Counted from the first letter of the stretch, positions 23,981-37,681 are shown. The stretch is 64,000 nucleotides of DNA from Echiichthys vipera (GCA_963691815.1 OY829653.1:27233653-27297652), one strand, 5' to 3'. Notes: generated by a model not told the origin, from the sequence alone. Program-made: numbers and translations.

Positions 23981-25101
23981 GTGGGTACGGTGGAGCCTGT
24001 CTTTTCTTTATTCAATGTCCTAATGTTACACACTGTGAGGGCACTCTTGTATACTGGGATCAAAATATTTAAATGTAAAAAGTCTGTAAAACCAAATCAA
24101 ACATAAGATGCTTAGTTTTATTCAAATTTTATAATAACGTTCTGAAGTTTCTTTCTTGTAAATGACATGTGTCAAAGGTGATTGTGATTGTCACTGAACT
24201 TGTGATATATTGAACTTGTCTGATGCACATCACATAATCACCTCTGAATATAGAATCTTAAACCAATTTTAAACTGCCTCCCCACATAGTACGTGGTGTG
24301 TGAAGGATTCATCATTTCATGTGATGCACAGCATTGTGGTTGACAAATATAGCACGCTGCATTAAGGGGATTGCCCATCACTGGGTTTCAGACTGAATGG
24401 TATTCATTCTTGGACCACTTTTACCCTTATTGACATTATCAATAAAAGGCTGCCAGTTTACAACTTATGACACAGCGACCAGCCGCTACAAGAAGAAGTG
24501 GCATACCTGCTAGGCTACATGTGCTTCCACTAACTGAATTTGTATGCCATTGCACTTGTCATGTCATTGCCTTGTGCGCTCGCTCGTGCATGCCCTTTGT
24601 TTGTGTGTGTACCACGGCGCATCTGTGTGTAACACTGCAGCAAACTCTCTTTGACTTAATCACAAGCTCAGAGCGATGTGAGAGTGCTGTCAGTTTTCCA
24701 CAGGGGAGGGCCTAATTCACTCAGTGAGTGATGCAATCAATCAAATAAAGCATCCATCAGCGCTGCTGGAGGAATTTGTGTAGAGTACATATGACAGCAG
24801 GGAGTGCCAAATAGAGCCTTAGATGAACTGATCAAACAAACAGAGAGGCTGTGCAACTTGCGACTACACAGCAACCACATACAGTAACCGCTGTGAGATG
24901 ATTGCTAAGCTTCTCCAGATGTTTATAACGAAGGGAGGCAGTCACTCGCTGCGGGACACATTGGTAAGATTTGTGTAGGGGTATTGTTCTAAAATGTAAT
25001 CAGACTTAATTACTGCCTTAATGTCATGGTTCTGAGAATTTGCAGAGGAATGTTGTCATATATTATATTATCATATGCTAACGATATCCTTTTTTTTCCA
25101 G

Positions 25102-26212
25102 ATGCATACAGCTACACACCAAATGTCAGCCTATCCCTTCCATTGGGCATGGGCAACCCCTGCCTGGCCACCCAGTACCACACCTTACAGTCCAGCCCAG
25201 TCATCTCAGTTTCCTCTTGCCACCAGACAGGCTACAGCCTCCAAAATGATAACCATATGGCATCAGGCTATTACCTGCCCCACGGCCTGAGACCCAATGG
25301 GGCCCCAGCCCTTGAAAGCCCCCGTATTGAGATCACTGCCTACAGCCAGTATCCAGAGGATGAAGTAGAAGAGAGCAGTAGTGAGGACCACATCATCAAA
25401 CGAGGCATTAACTCCATTGTGACGCTGACTCTGCCCAATGCAGATGGCTACCGTGATCCCAGCTGCCTCAGCCCCGCGAGTAGCATTTCCTCACGTAGCT
25501 GTAACTCGGAGGCGTCCTCATATGAGTCTGGTTTCTACAACTATGACAACTCCCCACAGAACTCCCCCTGGCAGTCTCCCTGCGTTTCTCCCAGAGGCTC
25601 GTCTTCGCTCATGTCTTGCCCACATGCCAGCGGCCCTGTAGCTTCCCCTCACCACTCACCCTCTACCTCCCCTCAGATCGGAGCTGTGGCCGAGGAAGGC
25701 TGGCCTGCACAACCTCGTGGATCCAGACCTAACTCCCCTTCCTGCAGTGGAGGTAGTGGTGGCAGTGGAGGCTGTGGAGTCAATGCCGCCAGCATGGGGA
25801 AGAGAAAGTACAGCTTCAATGGCACCACCTACCGTCAGACATCCTGTTCACCCAACCAGTCGCCCATACCATCCCCACATGGCTCCCCCAGGGTCAGCAT
25901 CACAGATGAGAACTGGCTGGCCAACACTAACCAGTACACCAACTCTGCCATTGTGGCAGCAATCAATGCTTTAACCACAGACGGCGTGGTAGACATGGGG
26001 GAGGGAATCCCAATCAAGACGCGGAAGACCATGCTGGACCACTCCATGAGCCTGAAGGTGGAGCCTGGTGGTGAAGTACTGAGTCTTGACGGGGAGCTCT
26101 GCCATGAGGACTACCCCTCCCGCATGGCTCTCAAGAAGGAGAACTACTGTGGAGGGTTCCTGGATGTGCCCCAGCATCCGTACTCCTGGTCTAAACCCAA
26201 GCCTTACCTCAG
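25102..26212 (+). CDS. nfatc1: nfatc1 exon E2 (regulatory/calcineurin-binding region)
   Basis: This is the large exon for residues 41-411 (alpha numbering). The acceptor is a T-rich tract ending ccag (AG at 25100-25101); the donor is AG|gtaggt at 26213. Visible motifs in order: PRIEIT calcineurin docking site (114-119); serine-rich region CLSPASSISSRSCNSEASSYES-type (161-183); SP1 (191-204); SP2 SPHHSPSTSP (222-231); KRK nuclear-localisation motif (274-276); SP3 SPNQSPIPSPHGSP (290-303); AIVAAINALTTD (about 323-334); KTRK second basic motif (346-349); LKVEP, a psi-K-x-E SUMO consensus (Lys359); LDVP second calcineurin contact of LxVP type (394-397). Kinases keep the SP and serine-rich blocks phosphorylated at rest and calcineurin removes these phosphates. 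A Gly/Ser-rich run near 257-266 is not in the mammalian protein as I recall it. Confidence 0.96.
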
Positions 26213-28118
26213 GTAGGTGGAGCTGCTAAGTTGCTGCTGCTTGCTGCAACATGGCAAGCAGTGTAAAACCAACCTAGTATTCTTACTTTTAAATGGCCTT
26301 GAGAATTTTTATTTAGAAAGATTTATAGTTTCTAACATGCTATCAAAGAGATACTTTTTCAGAGAGCAATCCAATGACGGCACGACTTTGCTCCATTGTT
26401 GTCTTTTCATTTATATTTAGTATTGCTAATTTATTGCATGGACAAGATGTCAGTTTTAGTTTTTAATCTTCAAAGGCCATATCAATAGGAAGGAGTCCAA
26501 AAGTTACATGGTCTTCACTTCCAAATTACTTCTCTTTGAAGATCAATACAATTTCATAAATCATATTTGGTGTGGCACTGTTGCTATAGCAACCCTAACG
26601 CAACATAAGAACGCACACAAACCTACACACACATGCACTCAGCTATATAATTGATTGGGACTTTTGAGCTTAATTTTCAATTGTGTCCATCGTGGCATTT
26701 TTTCCAGGCCAATAACAAACTCTTCTGTCGGAAATCAAGTGTTTTATTAAGATAGAGAGCAAAAGGAAGTAATGGTGACAGGTCTGACTGAAAGGAAGCC
26801 ATCTGTGGGTTAATCAGCTGGCTTGCTGCCGTGTTCTGTCGCGCCATCAGCCCATCTCTTTCTGTGTAGCTAACCTGATGTCATGCACTGGGCAGATAAA
26901 GCCCCACGGGGGGAAATCAGTTCGTTTTGGGTCAACAAACAGCTCACAAGTTCCACAAAGATGCCATAGATTGTTTTCAGTTGAGCCACCCTTCGGGTCA
27001 GGAGTTTGCCTTTACCAGGCATCCGGCATAGCGAAATATTGTCTTGCACATGTTTGTTTTGGTTTAGATATCTCCACGGTGTTCACATGGGAAGCTCTGA
27101 CTCTCCATCTCGAGACAAACAATGATGTTAAGGGAGGCCAGCTGTAGCTCTGAGAAAGAGATATCATGCTCTAAGGCAGGGTGTGCTGCTGACCTTACTG
27201 GATGTTGTAACTTCATTGTATTTATTACTAGTGTGGCTTTGCTTTAGAATTATACATTTGTACATTTGGAATGGATAATAATTGTATCAAAGTACAGTCT
27301 GATTGCCAGGTTGTGTGAGATTTGTTTTTGTGCCCTAGAAATGTCTGTCCTCCCACTGTCACTTTTTTAACTCCCTGCGTCTGTTTCCACCTGTCACACC
27401 ATAATGCAAAACACACTGCGCTCTGACCAGGGCACATTCGTCTCTCATTTATTTTTCATAAAAAGGGCCACTAATTATTACCCATACCCAAGGAATAACA
27501 CACGTCAAAGCATGACTTCAATTGATTAGATTACAGACCATGATGAAATGGAGAAGGATGGAGCCAGTTGGATTACACTAGTGTCCTAATTTGAAGCTAA
27601 TTTAAAGCAAGTTTAGAACTTTTTGATTCCAGTGATGGAATAAATGCAACCTCACCGTTCCTACTTTGGCAAATCAAATAGGCCTAACGTTTTAGAAAGA
27701 GAATACAATAAAATAGAAGACAACAACAACATAAAAACACAATCATTAACTCTGCCAAGGAGGTTACGTGTTTGGCTTGGTTTGTCTGTTTGATGTTAGC
27801 TGGATTACGGAAAAACTGCTGGCCTGTTTTCAATGAAACTTGGTGGAAGGGTGTCGCATTGGCCAAGGAAGTAACCATTCAATTTTGGAGAGAATCCGAG
27901 TCACAGGACAGATCCACAAATTTTTTTTTCACTTTTGTTAACATTGCGAGGATGTGGGAATAATCGGATCACAGCACTTCCTGTTTTAAAGAGAACAAAT
28001 AACCAGACACCAGACAAGTGTTTAACACAGAAAGTGTCCATTTTACTCATGAAAGTTAATTACAAGTTAGTTGTGTGTTGTTGTTTTATCCTTATACAAA
28101 TGTGTACCGTTATTGCAG
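26213..28118 (+). other. nfatc1 intron 2
   Basis: This is a 1.9-kb intron between E2 and E3. It carries one probable dispersed fish repeat at about 27752-27956. Otherwise nothing is recognised. Confidence 0.85.
27752..27956. repeat. Probable dispersed repeat
   Basis: A segment starting CTCTGCCAAGGAGGTTACG, passing ATTACGGAAAAACTGCTGGC and AATGAAACTTGGTGGAAGG, and ending near TTAACATTGCGAGG matches the pattern of a repeat I recall from many fish genomes. Ends and class are uncertain. Confidence 0.55.
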
Positions 28119-28278
28119 CCCGTCTCTGCCAGCTCTTGACTGGCAGCTTCCATCCTGCTCCGGCCCGTACAACCTACAGATTGAGGTGCAGCCAAAGTCC
28201 CACCACAGGGCCCACTATGAGACCGAAGGAAGCCGGGGAGCTGTGAAGGCGCTGTGCGGTAGCCACCCAGTAGTACAG
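28119..28278 (+). CDS. nfatc1: nfatc1 exon E3 (start of Rel-homology DNA-binding domain)
   Basis: The exon completes Ser411 and encodes residues 412-464. The acceptor is ttattgcag (AG 28117-28118), with a weak pyrimidine tract. The donor is CAG|gtatgt at 28279, phase 0. The peptide runs PSLPALDWQLP, then GPYNLQIEVQPKSHHRAHYETEGSRGAVK in pieces. RAHYETEG (441-448) is the DNA recognition loop of the NFAT Rel-homology domain, which contacts the GGAAA core. This block is nearly identical across vertebrate NFATc1 as known for the family. The exon is closed on both sides by in-phase junctions with E2 and E4. Confidence 0.95.
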
Positions 28279-31200
28279 GTATGTCACCAGCACTGAGGTA
28301 GCAAATGGTTTTTAGACTCACGTTGTTTCTGCAACTTTCGATGGCATACGTGTATATACACACACCACTGTCTAAATGTTTCTATACTCTATGTGGTTGT
28401 ATGCTGTTTTATGAATGTTCCCTAAAGCTGGGAGTCAATCAGCTGCTGCAAAAGGTCGCCCTGACCAGCAGCAGTGCATGCTGACTCAATTAGTATAGAG
28501 CCGGACCATCGCCTCTCACTATTGTGCTTGGCGAACACTTAAAGAGCACACGTCAGCCTCACCGGCTGCACAGCACAGAGCTCCTTTCTCTGCTACACTG
28601 TCATCACACCACACTGACATCTTGGTTTACTTAAGGTGGGGATCTAGCACTGTGTGCATGTCCTTAAGGATGAGCGTCAGTTTGCCTTTAATGTCATCAA
28701 TTCGATAATGATGATTTTGTCACAGTTTGGATTCAAAGATTTCAGGTAGCAGATGCTGCCAAAGCAAATGCTGCACCCTGAGCAAATAATGTTGGGACCA
28801 GTACAGTTACAGGTTGGTGGGCCATGCTTGTCACACACTTTAGCATTAGACCGTGTTAGCCCCACAGCTGTTTTGTAAATAGATGTTGTCAGCAGATCCT
28901 GGTCTGCTCAGTGTCAAACACACTTGACAGCTGTAGGCCAACGGGGTGTTATAAACAGGCCTGTCAACCTTCAGTTTTTTTCTGTAGATACAGGTAATCA
29001 TTCTCCTTCATTACCAACCTTTGTATATTCACATGTGGGTGAATCAAAATTTTACCCTCGCATCTCCCCATGAGGCTGACCAGACTCAGCCTGCCATGCA
29101 CAGCTGTGGCAGGTGAGGCTGGTTTTGATTTACTTTACACCACTTTCTGACTCACTCTGGAGGTCAGAGTAAAAAGTCATGAGTAAGCATCCTGTGTGTC
29201 TTTGTATACACAGTGTTGTCCAGATTTAGATTGATGACTCGGGTTGTTTATTTCACACTATGAAGGCAACAATTTATTGCTGTCTTTGGGAGAATATTTT
29301 CAAGTCTTACTGTGTATTTCGAGTAATTATTAGTAGGCAATCATCACAGAGAAAATAAGATTACAGCCGCTTTACCTTCACACTTCACCCCTACTTGCAT
29401 AGCTCACACTTTACTCTTACTTTTGGTGAAGAGTGATTGATGCGTATGATAATGCATGTGCAGACCCTGGGAATATCTTGAGGGTTTTACATCAGTGGAA
29501 ACCACTGGAAGCATGGCAGTTGGTAGGATTACACAATCATGTGTACATGCTAGAGGGTAAACTGTATAAGACCATACAATGTATCGTCAAGGAGTTTTTG
29601 CAGATTTTGGAGTGCAGATCATAACTCTGACAACCTCACCCTCCTTCGCTCTCTTAGTCTATGTTGTAGTGTTGGGTGAAATTGTGTTGTCTTGGAGGAT
29701 AGAGCATGCTGTAGTCTCCAGTGCCCTGTGGTAATGAGTGGCAGGCATTAGATGGGTGAGATGCAGTCAAGGAGAATGAGTCAGTAATGACACAGGGACA
29801 CGGGTATATGAAGCAGCTAAGGAAGTGTCTGTGTGTGTGTGTGTGTTTGTGCTTAAGAATGGAGCGAGTAGAGAGAAGGGGCAGAGGGAGTCACCAGGCA
29901 GCTGGGGCTTGGCTTGGCTGTCCCTGGAGATGCTCTGTATCCTGCTGATTAGGGCCTGGGTGGCACTGAGGTTGGCTGAGCATAGAGGTGATGGGGGTGG
30001 TGACGGATTGGAGTCAGAATCCCAGCACCCACTTGCACCACCTCCCCTTTTCATGCACCGGTGCCTCCCTCCCTCCCTGGAGGACCTGAGGATGTCAGTC
30101 CTTGTGAACCATTCATCCTTCAACCATCTCCCAAACCCACACCAGCGGGCCAGCCTCAGTTGAAGCCCAGTCATCCACAGCTCTAGTTGTTTTGGTTTTT
30201 TTTGTAGCTCATGGATGATCAGACATGCGCTATGAGTGATGGTGACATGTGTGCTGGAAAGCAACAACAGATGAAAAAACAGCAAGATGAAAAACATGAA
30301 GGGACACACTGTTTCTACAGCTTACAGTTCCCCCGGAGAGACAGCAACTGACAAATAATCAAACCAAGACGCTCAACTGCTCAATTACTGTTGTTGTCTT
30401 GTTATTCTATTGTTGCATTGTTGTGTTATTCAATAACAAGCAGAAGTGTTTTCTTGATAAATGCACAGAAAAGTTTAGCATCTGTAAGGTCTGACATCAT
30501 CCTAAACTGCAGCAAATCAACCACACGTTCAGTGCCGTCCCCACACACCCCATGTGGGATGGGTGGGTAGGGAAAATGGAGTGTCTGTACTCCAGCCACA
30601 CACAGATGAAAACCTCTAGATTATGGGTCACCTCGACTCATTACCCCTCTGCTACTTTCACTGGCTCTCTGCGCTTCCTGTTTCAAATCTCAGTCATTTA
30701 TTCTGGACTAGCACTCTGTCCTTCCCGCCCCTCCTCCTCAGCTTTTTAACCTCCTCTCTCCTGATCGGTCCACTTTGTGACCCCCGCGGCTGCTTTTCCA
30801 CTTTATTTACTGCAGCAGACCGCAGCACTATTAAGGGGATCTAGGGTACTCTTTCGGCTCCCCCACACTGTTCCAGACGCTCCCCTCTCACACCACAGCT
30901 ATGCCAAATGTCGACAGGATGATTTTCAAAGCCTTATCAAGAAAAAAAACAACAACCTTGTGTACCTTCACAGAGAATATCACCAAGACATTGATCGGTG
31001 TGTTTTTCCAGAGAAGAGCAGTGGGAAAATGGCGGAATTTCGTCGACTTAATTTCATTGAGAATATAGCGACTGAGGACATGGCCCAGCTATGATCTAAA
31101 ATGTGGGTTCAGTTGAAGATGTCAGCTTTCAGGTTAAACCTCAGTCAGAAAACACAGAGACATCCGCCAGGCCCTTATTTACAGCAGACAGCAACACCTG

Positions 31201-32109
31201 TGGAGTATTAAAGCTATCGCACAGCGGGCAGCATGGTCCTGCATATGGCTAGTGCATAGGATAATGACTGGTCTATAGCTTTCCCCCTTCACGCATACAC
31301 ACATGCTTAGTCTCTCATTAAGACTAAAGCAGCAACAGACATGGTGTAATTTCAGCAGGATGTGGCCATCATCCCTATTAACGTGTGCGTGACTTAATAC
31401 CCATCTCCCTTCCTCTGCAACTGTATGTAATGCACATCAAATTTGCAGTATGTTTCCGCCACGACAACATGAAAGACATGGCAAACATGTGCTCAGTTCT
31501 CTGCATGTGCGGTTTCACCTTGGGATCCGGTGCTTGCTGGCTGCGTAATGTCTCAAAGAAAGCCCCTGATCTACGGCATCCTATACTGTAGCTGCTAATT
31601 GCTCATTAAATCTGCTGCCGCCTCTTGTTTGATATTCAAAAGGCCTGGTGTACCCTGTAGTGCTGTTAGAGCTTAGTCAGGGCTGTTATTCGTTGCCCAA
31701 AGGGGTATTTATGCCACTCTTAAATTGTGGTTCTCCATCTGCGGGGCTTCCCTTACACTGGTATTGGGCTACCACTAATTACCAGTTAATAGCAAGTGGA
31801 AAAAATGGAGCAAAATGTGCATCGTTTTCACTGGTTTGAGGTGATAACCAGACAGCCCACAAATTTATGAGCTAAGACACTGGTGGGAAGCCATGCTATT
31901 GGGGGCCATGCAGTCATTTGTGCATCATCTTACTCAAATTTTCTGTAGGTTTGGATGACTTTTCTTATGGCAGGCAGTGCTGGTTATATAGCCATTCGTT
32001 TAATATGGCATTTGGACCCTCACTGGTCTAGACATGGGCTAGTGCTTGAAACTATGCCCTCAATGACATAACACTAAAGTGCTCAGTTCAACAAAAACCT
32101 TTGAGGGAT

Positions 32110-32151
32110 ATAGCTGCTTGGTTGCTTATAAAAGCAACCAAGCAGAGCTAT
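32110..32151. other. Short near-perfect hairpin in intron 3
   Basis: The left arm ATAGCT-GCTTGGTTGCTT (32110-32127) pairs fully with the right arm AAGCAACCAAGC-AGCTAT (32132-32151), apart from a two-base AG bulge. The loop is four bases. The 18-bp stem is shorter than a normal microRNA precursor. Confidence 0.7.
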
Positions 32152-35100
32152 GGAAATGCAGCACATTAAAGCATTGCATATGTTGCCTTGTGCATTCAAT
32201 ATGAGACTTGAGCTGGGCAGGAGGGTGAGGAGTAAAGTCAGGAAGGAAAGACAACTTGGATGAGTGTACATTTAATTGGATACAGCAAAGGCTGGCTGTG
32301 TGACTGTCAGCGCTTGACAGAGAGAGGGGAGCCTGATAATAGGAAAAAGCCTGAATCTGCTGTTGTACTTCTCCTCCCCTGCTTCAGTCTCACCCCTCCT
32401 CTACTGCTTCCAGTTGTCTTCTGCTTCTCCTCTCCCCAATTCTCTGCGCCACGTGGACCTCTACGAGTCATGACATTTCTCCAGGCAGTGATGAAATCAC
32501 TGTGGAGGGATAGAATGCAGCCCGCTGCAGGCCTGTGTGGAGTGTATTCACACTTAATTTCTAGTCAGGCCAGACACATCTAATTTACCAGCAAGTCATT
32601 ATTGATATATGTTCAAAACCTTTCTTTGAACTATTGAGGCCAGGTGCAGACAGCATGAGAATGTCACTATTACTAAATTACTAAAATGAGAATTGAGAGA
32701 TACAATCTGCTATGAAAAAATATATAAATATATACAGTATATCATTTAAAAGCACAACCTCTGTCATTATTTTATCGCAACCAATTTCCAGTGAGTGACA
32801 AAAAAAAAAAGAAGAAAAACAATAACGGGAGTTTGTATCCCAAGGGCTGAAACTCTCAATATAGATGATGGATCTGTAATGGTCGAAGGCATCGAGAGAT
32901 GATGGAAGCTGGACAGGATGGACCCTCCTCTCCCTCCAAGATTTACACCCCTCCACATCATCACAACTGACCCAGACAATACAGCTGCATACAATTACAC
33001 AATTAATGCATCAGCTGCCATAGCCACAATGTTTTACTTGAGCCCCAGCTATCACAAATGGCTCGTGCAGCAGTGGCTTGTGGTGGGAGGTGTAAATGGA
33101 TCTAGCTGACACAGTGGCAGAAGCTGGCACCCAGGAACAGCTGCAAATCAAGCCTCCATTCAAACTCTGTTTAAATTATCTCAAAATAAATATACAGTAC
33201 ATGTGCCAAATAGGCTGAAGTTACAGCTAGAAAAGCTCATCTGGTCAACATTAGCTGCGCTCTGGTCCAACCTGGCTGCATTAGACACAAATACAAAACT
33301 GAGGTCACAGGTGTGTGGAGTCTCCGTCGTCAGCCCACACTTAAAGTTTATGACACTATCTTAACTTTTTTCCCATCTTATTTCCCCTTTGAGAATAAAA
33401 TAAAGAAGCGAGTTTTGCACTCTGCTTGTGGTTTGCATTTGAGTGAGCATCACAGGAGTTTCGCAGAAGCAAAGGGGGTCTTAGGGAGAGGGTCAGAGGA
33501 GCACATATGGTAAAGGAATCGCGGGAGGTCGCCCAGGGGGGACTAGACCACCTTCCTTTGCTGCTGGGAAGACCAGCGTTACCAAGAGGACTATCTGACC
33601 TCATTAATCACTTCCTCTCCTCCATGAGGTCACTACGGCTTTGAGTGTGGACGCCACCGCCATTGTGAGCTACCGCAAGACGAGTGAAGGGATAAAGACC
33701 CCCCCTCCCTTCTGTCTCTCTTGTGGGCCTCCCTACAGCCATGTGGTGGCTGAGGTAATGGTTGGAGGTCACAGAGAAATCTAAAGAAGTTTGCTGAGGC
33801 AAAAGTGACAGACGACACGGCTTTGTAGCGTGGCTGCCTGCGTTTTATTAAATCATAAGGGAACGTCATGCAATTTAACGCTCCGGTGTTTCAGATTTGT
33901 ACCTCATGCTCCACCATAGCAGCTCTCACGAGTCAATACGCAAGTAACTGGTAGCATGTGTGGCTATGGATAATTACTTCTGGTGACACCATAAGTAAAA
34001 TATAACAAGCAGAGCGGGGTCTGCTGGTGAGATCACCACATAGATGAAGTGGTCCCTTGGGATGCCAAGACTTCAAGAAGCTCCTGACCTCGGCCTAACT
34101 CACTGATGACTAGCATGTGTGACTAGCTCACAGGTCAAGACAGCTGCTAGAGATACTATGTGGAGCTGAAGAGAAAAATAGGACGTTTGGACCTGGAGAT
34201 GAATGACAGCCTTAGCTTCACCACTCCCTTTGCACTTCCTTGATATCTGAATCAAAGCAAAGCCAGATAACCACTGCTGCTGAGATTATTGAGACATATG
34301 GATATATGCTCGACTCCACTGACTAGTCATATCCTATTTTTATTCAACATAATTAATACTGAAAATTGTTCTACTGGGAAGAAAAACACATCCTCTGCCT
34401 TGTCACAAATCCAAAAGATCTGTCATCAAGTACAGACCAAAGGCATTTAATCCTCAAGTTTATTATCAAGCCAGACAACGCTTAATACAGTATCCAGACA
34501 AATTTGTTCTCAAACCAAAGACATTAGGTTTCTATGACACCGCAGCACTAATTTCCACAGACTACTAATGACGTAGCTCACGAGTCCTCAACCAACCTAC
34601 CTCTGCCTCACAGCCACATCTCTGACCACCCTCACAAAGGTGATTATATACCCATTAATCAGATTATGTCATAGGTAACATGTGGTCTGCATTTTGTAAT
34701 ATGACTCAGTGTCCTGTAAAAACAACAGGGGTCTTTTATTCCATTTGATGATACCACTGTTTTCACTCGGATGGAGCTCAAAGAAAATTGGTCTGAAGCG
34801 ATGCAATGGTGTGCACGGGGGTAATTGACCAATTTGTGGGATTTTTCAGATGGTCATGGCTTGGTGAGCCCTGGACTACAGTAAGTGATACCTCACAGTA
34901 AATGTCACATGCGGTCAAGTAGCTACCTGGGTGGATCCACTCGATGAAAAGTTAGTCCTCTCAAGGTTTTATCTTGGTTTGAACCAGATGGATTCTGCAG
35001 TTTTTTGACAGGTTTTAGATGTGGAGAGATTTGTAAGTCCACACCAACATCCCTCCATATGACCACTTTGCACTGCAAAGATCAAGCATATTCTGGGAGG

Positions 35101-36235
35101 TCTGCAGTGTAAGACTCAGTTCTACCAGAAATCCACATTTGCTTGGCAAATTATTCTGGTCAGAAATCACTCACAGAGTATCAGTTGTCATTCACCACAC
35201 TTTGGAATCTGCAACCCTGCCTGTGCGTTCATATTTCTGAGCCATTAAATACTTCAGTCATCAAATAATGTTACTTTAGACACTGTCAGAAAATCATTCA
35301 GGGGTGCTGACTGTAATTTGGCAATTGCACTTTATATTTGAAGTGCCGTTGACCCCAAAAGTCAACAGTACATTTCAAACTGCGCGTGGTTATGAAGCTT
35401 TTCTTCTCTTTTTTAAAGATTTGATCTTTTTATTACTTGAACAGTAGCAGCTAATGACGGCCTACAAGAGGAAGTGGTAGTTGTTTGAAGTGGTGGTTCT
35501 GATACAGGAGTCTCTTTCATCACAGTGGGATGCAGTCTGTGAGCTTTAATGGAAATCATAATGCATGTTCATAACTGCCCAAAGGTATAGGGGCTGGATC
35601 CTGTCTGCATGCCAAGCTCCACAAAGTGTTTTGGTGTTATTATTAGGTTAAAACTTTGCTGAATTTGCAACTACTGTACCTTTATATAAACACTCTAAAT
35701 GTATGTTGGTATGGGATCATAGAAAGATAGAATTTGAACATTGTGTTCACTGGTTTGTTAAACATACGTATATGCATGCCATGATTTTCATTCCATTTAT
35801 CCACAGTAATGATTTTAAAGTATGGATTATCAATGTCTGATTTTTTTCCTATCCTGTAGATGCAACTCATATTCATACAGGGAAACGGGTATGCTCCTAA
35901 TCATTGGTTTAATCCAGTTTAGACTTTATAGACTGTGAGCATCTCACCTGAAGGCAGTCCTCAGATGATTGCCCTGGTTCCTTATTTTGTCTCTGTAAAG
36001 CCACTTTCCACTGAGTCACTTTCTCTCAGTAGGCACTATATTTTAATAGCAGCAGTGAGATTTTAATGAACAGTTAAATGATGGAAAGCCAGCTTCTCAA
36101 TCAGCCTCTGTCTCTGTACTGAGGAGATCCCTACCCCAGACAGAATCAGAGACGTCCAAAACCCCTCCCCTAAAGTAATGTAGAACGAGCTGACTGATTA
36201 TATAACTTTATTTCTTATGGACCCAGCCCGATCCC

Positions 36236-37490
36236 TTACTAAATTACATCTGCATGCAAAATGCATCTGTTTCAGTCCCTCCATATCCCACTTCACAATA
36301 GCATCTTTAAAACTCTTAATAAAACTTTAAGTGCATTTATCTGGAACCGTAAAGTGCCTAGTGTGAGTTTGTAGAGATTATCATGGGACTACAGGATGGG
36401 TGGCCTCCACCTCCCAACTTTAAATTTGACTATGTTGCAGCACAAATGAGATTTCTGTCCTCCATGTTTAAACTGGACTATCCCGCTCTTGGACACAGAT
36501 CGAATTATACGGCCTTGGTGAATAGCTGGGAAGGGATTTCATATATAAATGGAAAACTATTATTAGTAAAACCAAAAATCCACTTACTATCCACCTGGTT
36601 AGATCATGGTAGGAAGTTTATAAAATTCTTGGATAAGAAATGATCAGCCAACTAAAACAGCTCTGTGGAGAAACAAACTCATACTGATGATTGCTGATAA
36701 TAACATATTTAAGCATTGGCGTGATATAGGGATAAGATACCTTGAACACGTTTACATTGATGGCACCTTCATGTCCTTTAATCAGTTAAAAGAGAAGTAT
36801 GTTTTGTCCAACAAACACTTCTGTTGTTATCTGCAAATGAGAGCTTTCCTGAGAAAAGTTTGGGTGAACATATTCGATTGCCTGACAAAGGTGGAGTAGA
36901 TACTTCACATTAAAAAAGGGTCAAAGAAATTTTCAAAAGACAAAAATTAGCAAAATGTATTCAACAATGACGGCTCACTATCCAAAGCAAAACCTTCACC
37001 GATCAGGAGAGAGGTGGGAATCTGACCTGGGCATTACTATGTAGGAGGGCCTGCAGTCTGATCTATGTCAGAGCAGCATGTTTGCCCCTGTAAATGCCAG
37101 ATTTAAGTTAGTCTCCACCAGCTTTACCTTACCCCTCAAAAATGTCATTGTTACAAACATACAATTCCAAATGCTTCTTCCAGATGATTGCCAATTCCCA
37201 AGTGCCAATGATACACAGCAATGGCAATGTAGTAAACATGGCAAATCTAAAGCTAAGCCAGTACTCTAACAAGTTTATTGTCCAGGTATATCGGCTGAGT
37301 CATCTCAGTGACATGGTCAGAATTATGTGTTTTATTGAATTAATCATTTATTTTTATAAATATAATTTTCATTCCTATTATTGTTTTTTTTATTTAATTT
37401 TTATTCATTTAATAAAATATGTTTTGTACTGCATTTTTTATGGGAATATGTTGTACTCTTCTTTTCTATATTTGATAACTCAAAATAAAA
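36236..37490 (+). pseudogene. Decayed L1-like LINE fragment (end of reverse-transcriptase ORF and 3' tail)
   Basis: A frame near 36262-36375 reads MHLFQSLHIPLHNSIFKTLN then KTLSAFIWNRKVPSVSL and a stop. A shifted frame at 36383-36643 then reads PPPNFKFDYVAAQMRFL. FIWN(R/K)K.P followed by GGL.LPNF..YY.AAQ is the pattern at the C-terminal side of L1-type ORF2 proteins. Stops and at least one frameshift show it is dead. The following 800 bases become AT-rich and end with AATAAAATCTCC near 37484, like a LINE 3' region. It sits in the sense orientation within nfatc1 intron 3. The 5' limit is unclear. Confidence 0.7.
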
Positions 37491-37681
37491 TCTCCAACCA
37501 AAAGTCTCCAACCCAACCAAATAAAAACCCTCTACCATGTCAGAGCTATCATTAAAGGCCCCTATAACACTCAGTAGCTGATGTGCATTCAGTCTATATT
37601 TCCTAAATGAGGGGTTGTCTGAAATGGGGGTCTTAAAACCTTATGCTGCTTCTCACCTGGGTCCCTTTGTTCTCCCGCCAG

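Larger units (their letters stand above)
28279..37681 (+). other. nfatc1 intron 3
   Basis: This is a 9.4-kb intron. It contains a short (GT)n run at 29827-29848, a perfect-arm hairpin at 32110-32151 and a decayed L1-like retrotransposon fragment at about 36236-37490. From 28.3 to 36.2 kb there is otherwise only unique-looking AT-rich sequence; conserved enhancers could be hidden there but cannot be seen without comparison. Confidence 0.85.

Noticed and set aside
25026..25101. ATG at 25026 extending the E2 frame upstream by 25 codons
   Set aside because: This segment ends in a T-rich tract and AG acceptor and lacks homology; E1-alpha and E1-beta both splice in phase to 25102.
29767..30309. 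180-codon minus-strand frame overlapping a 112-codon + strand frame
   Set aside because: Both are low-complexity and mutually overlapping in an intron; neither shows a domain or conservation signal.
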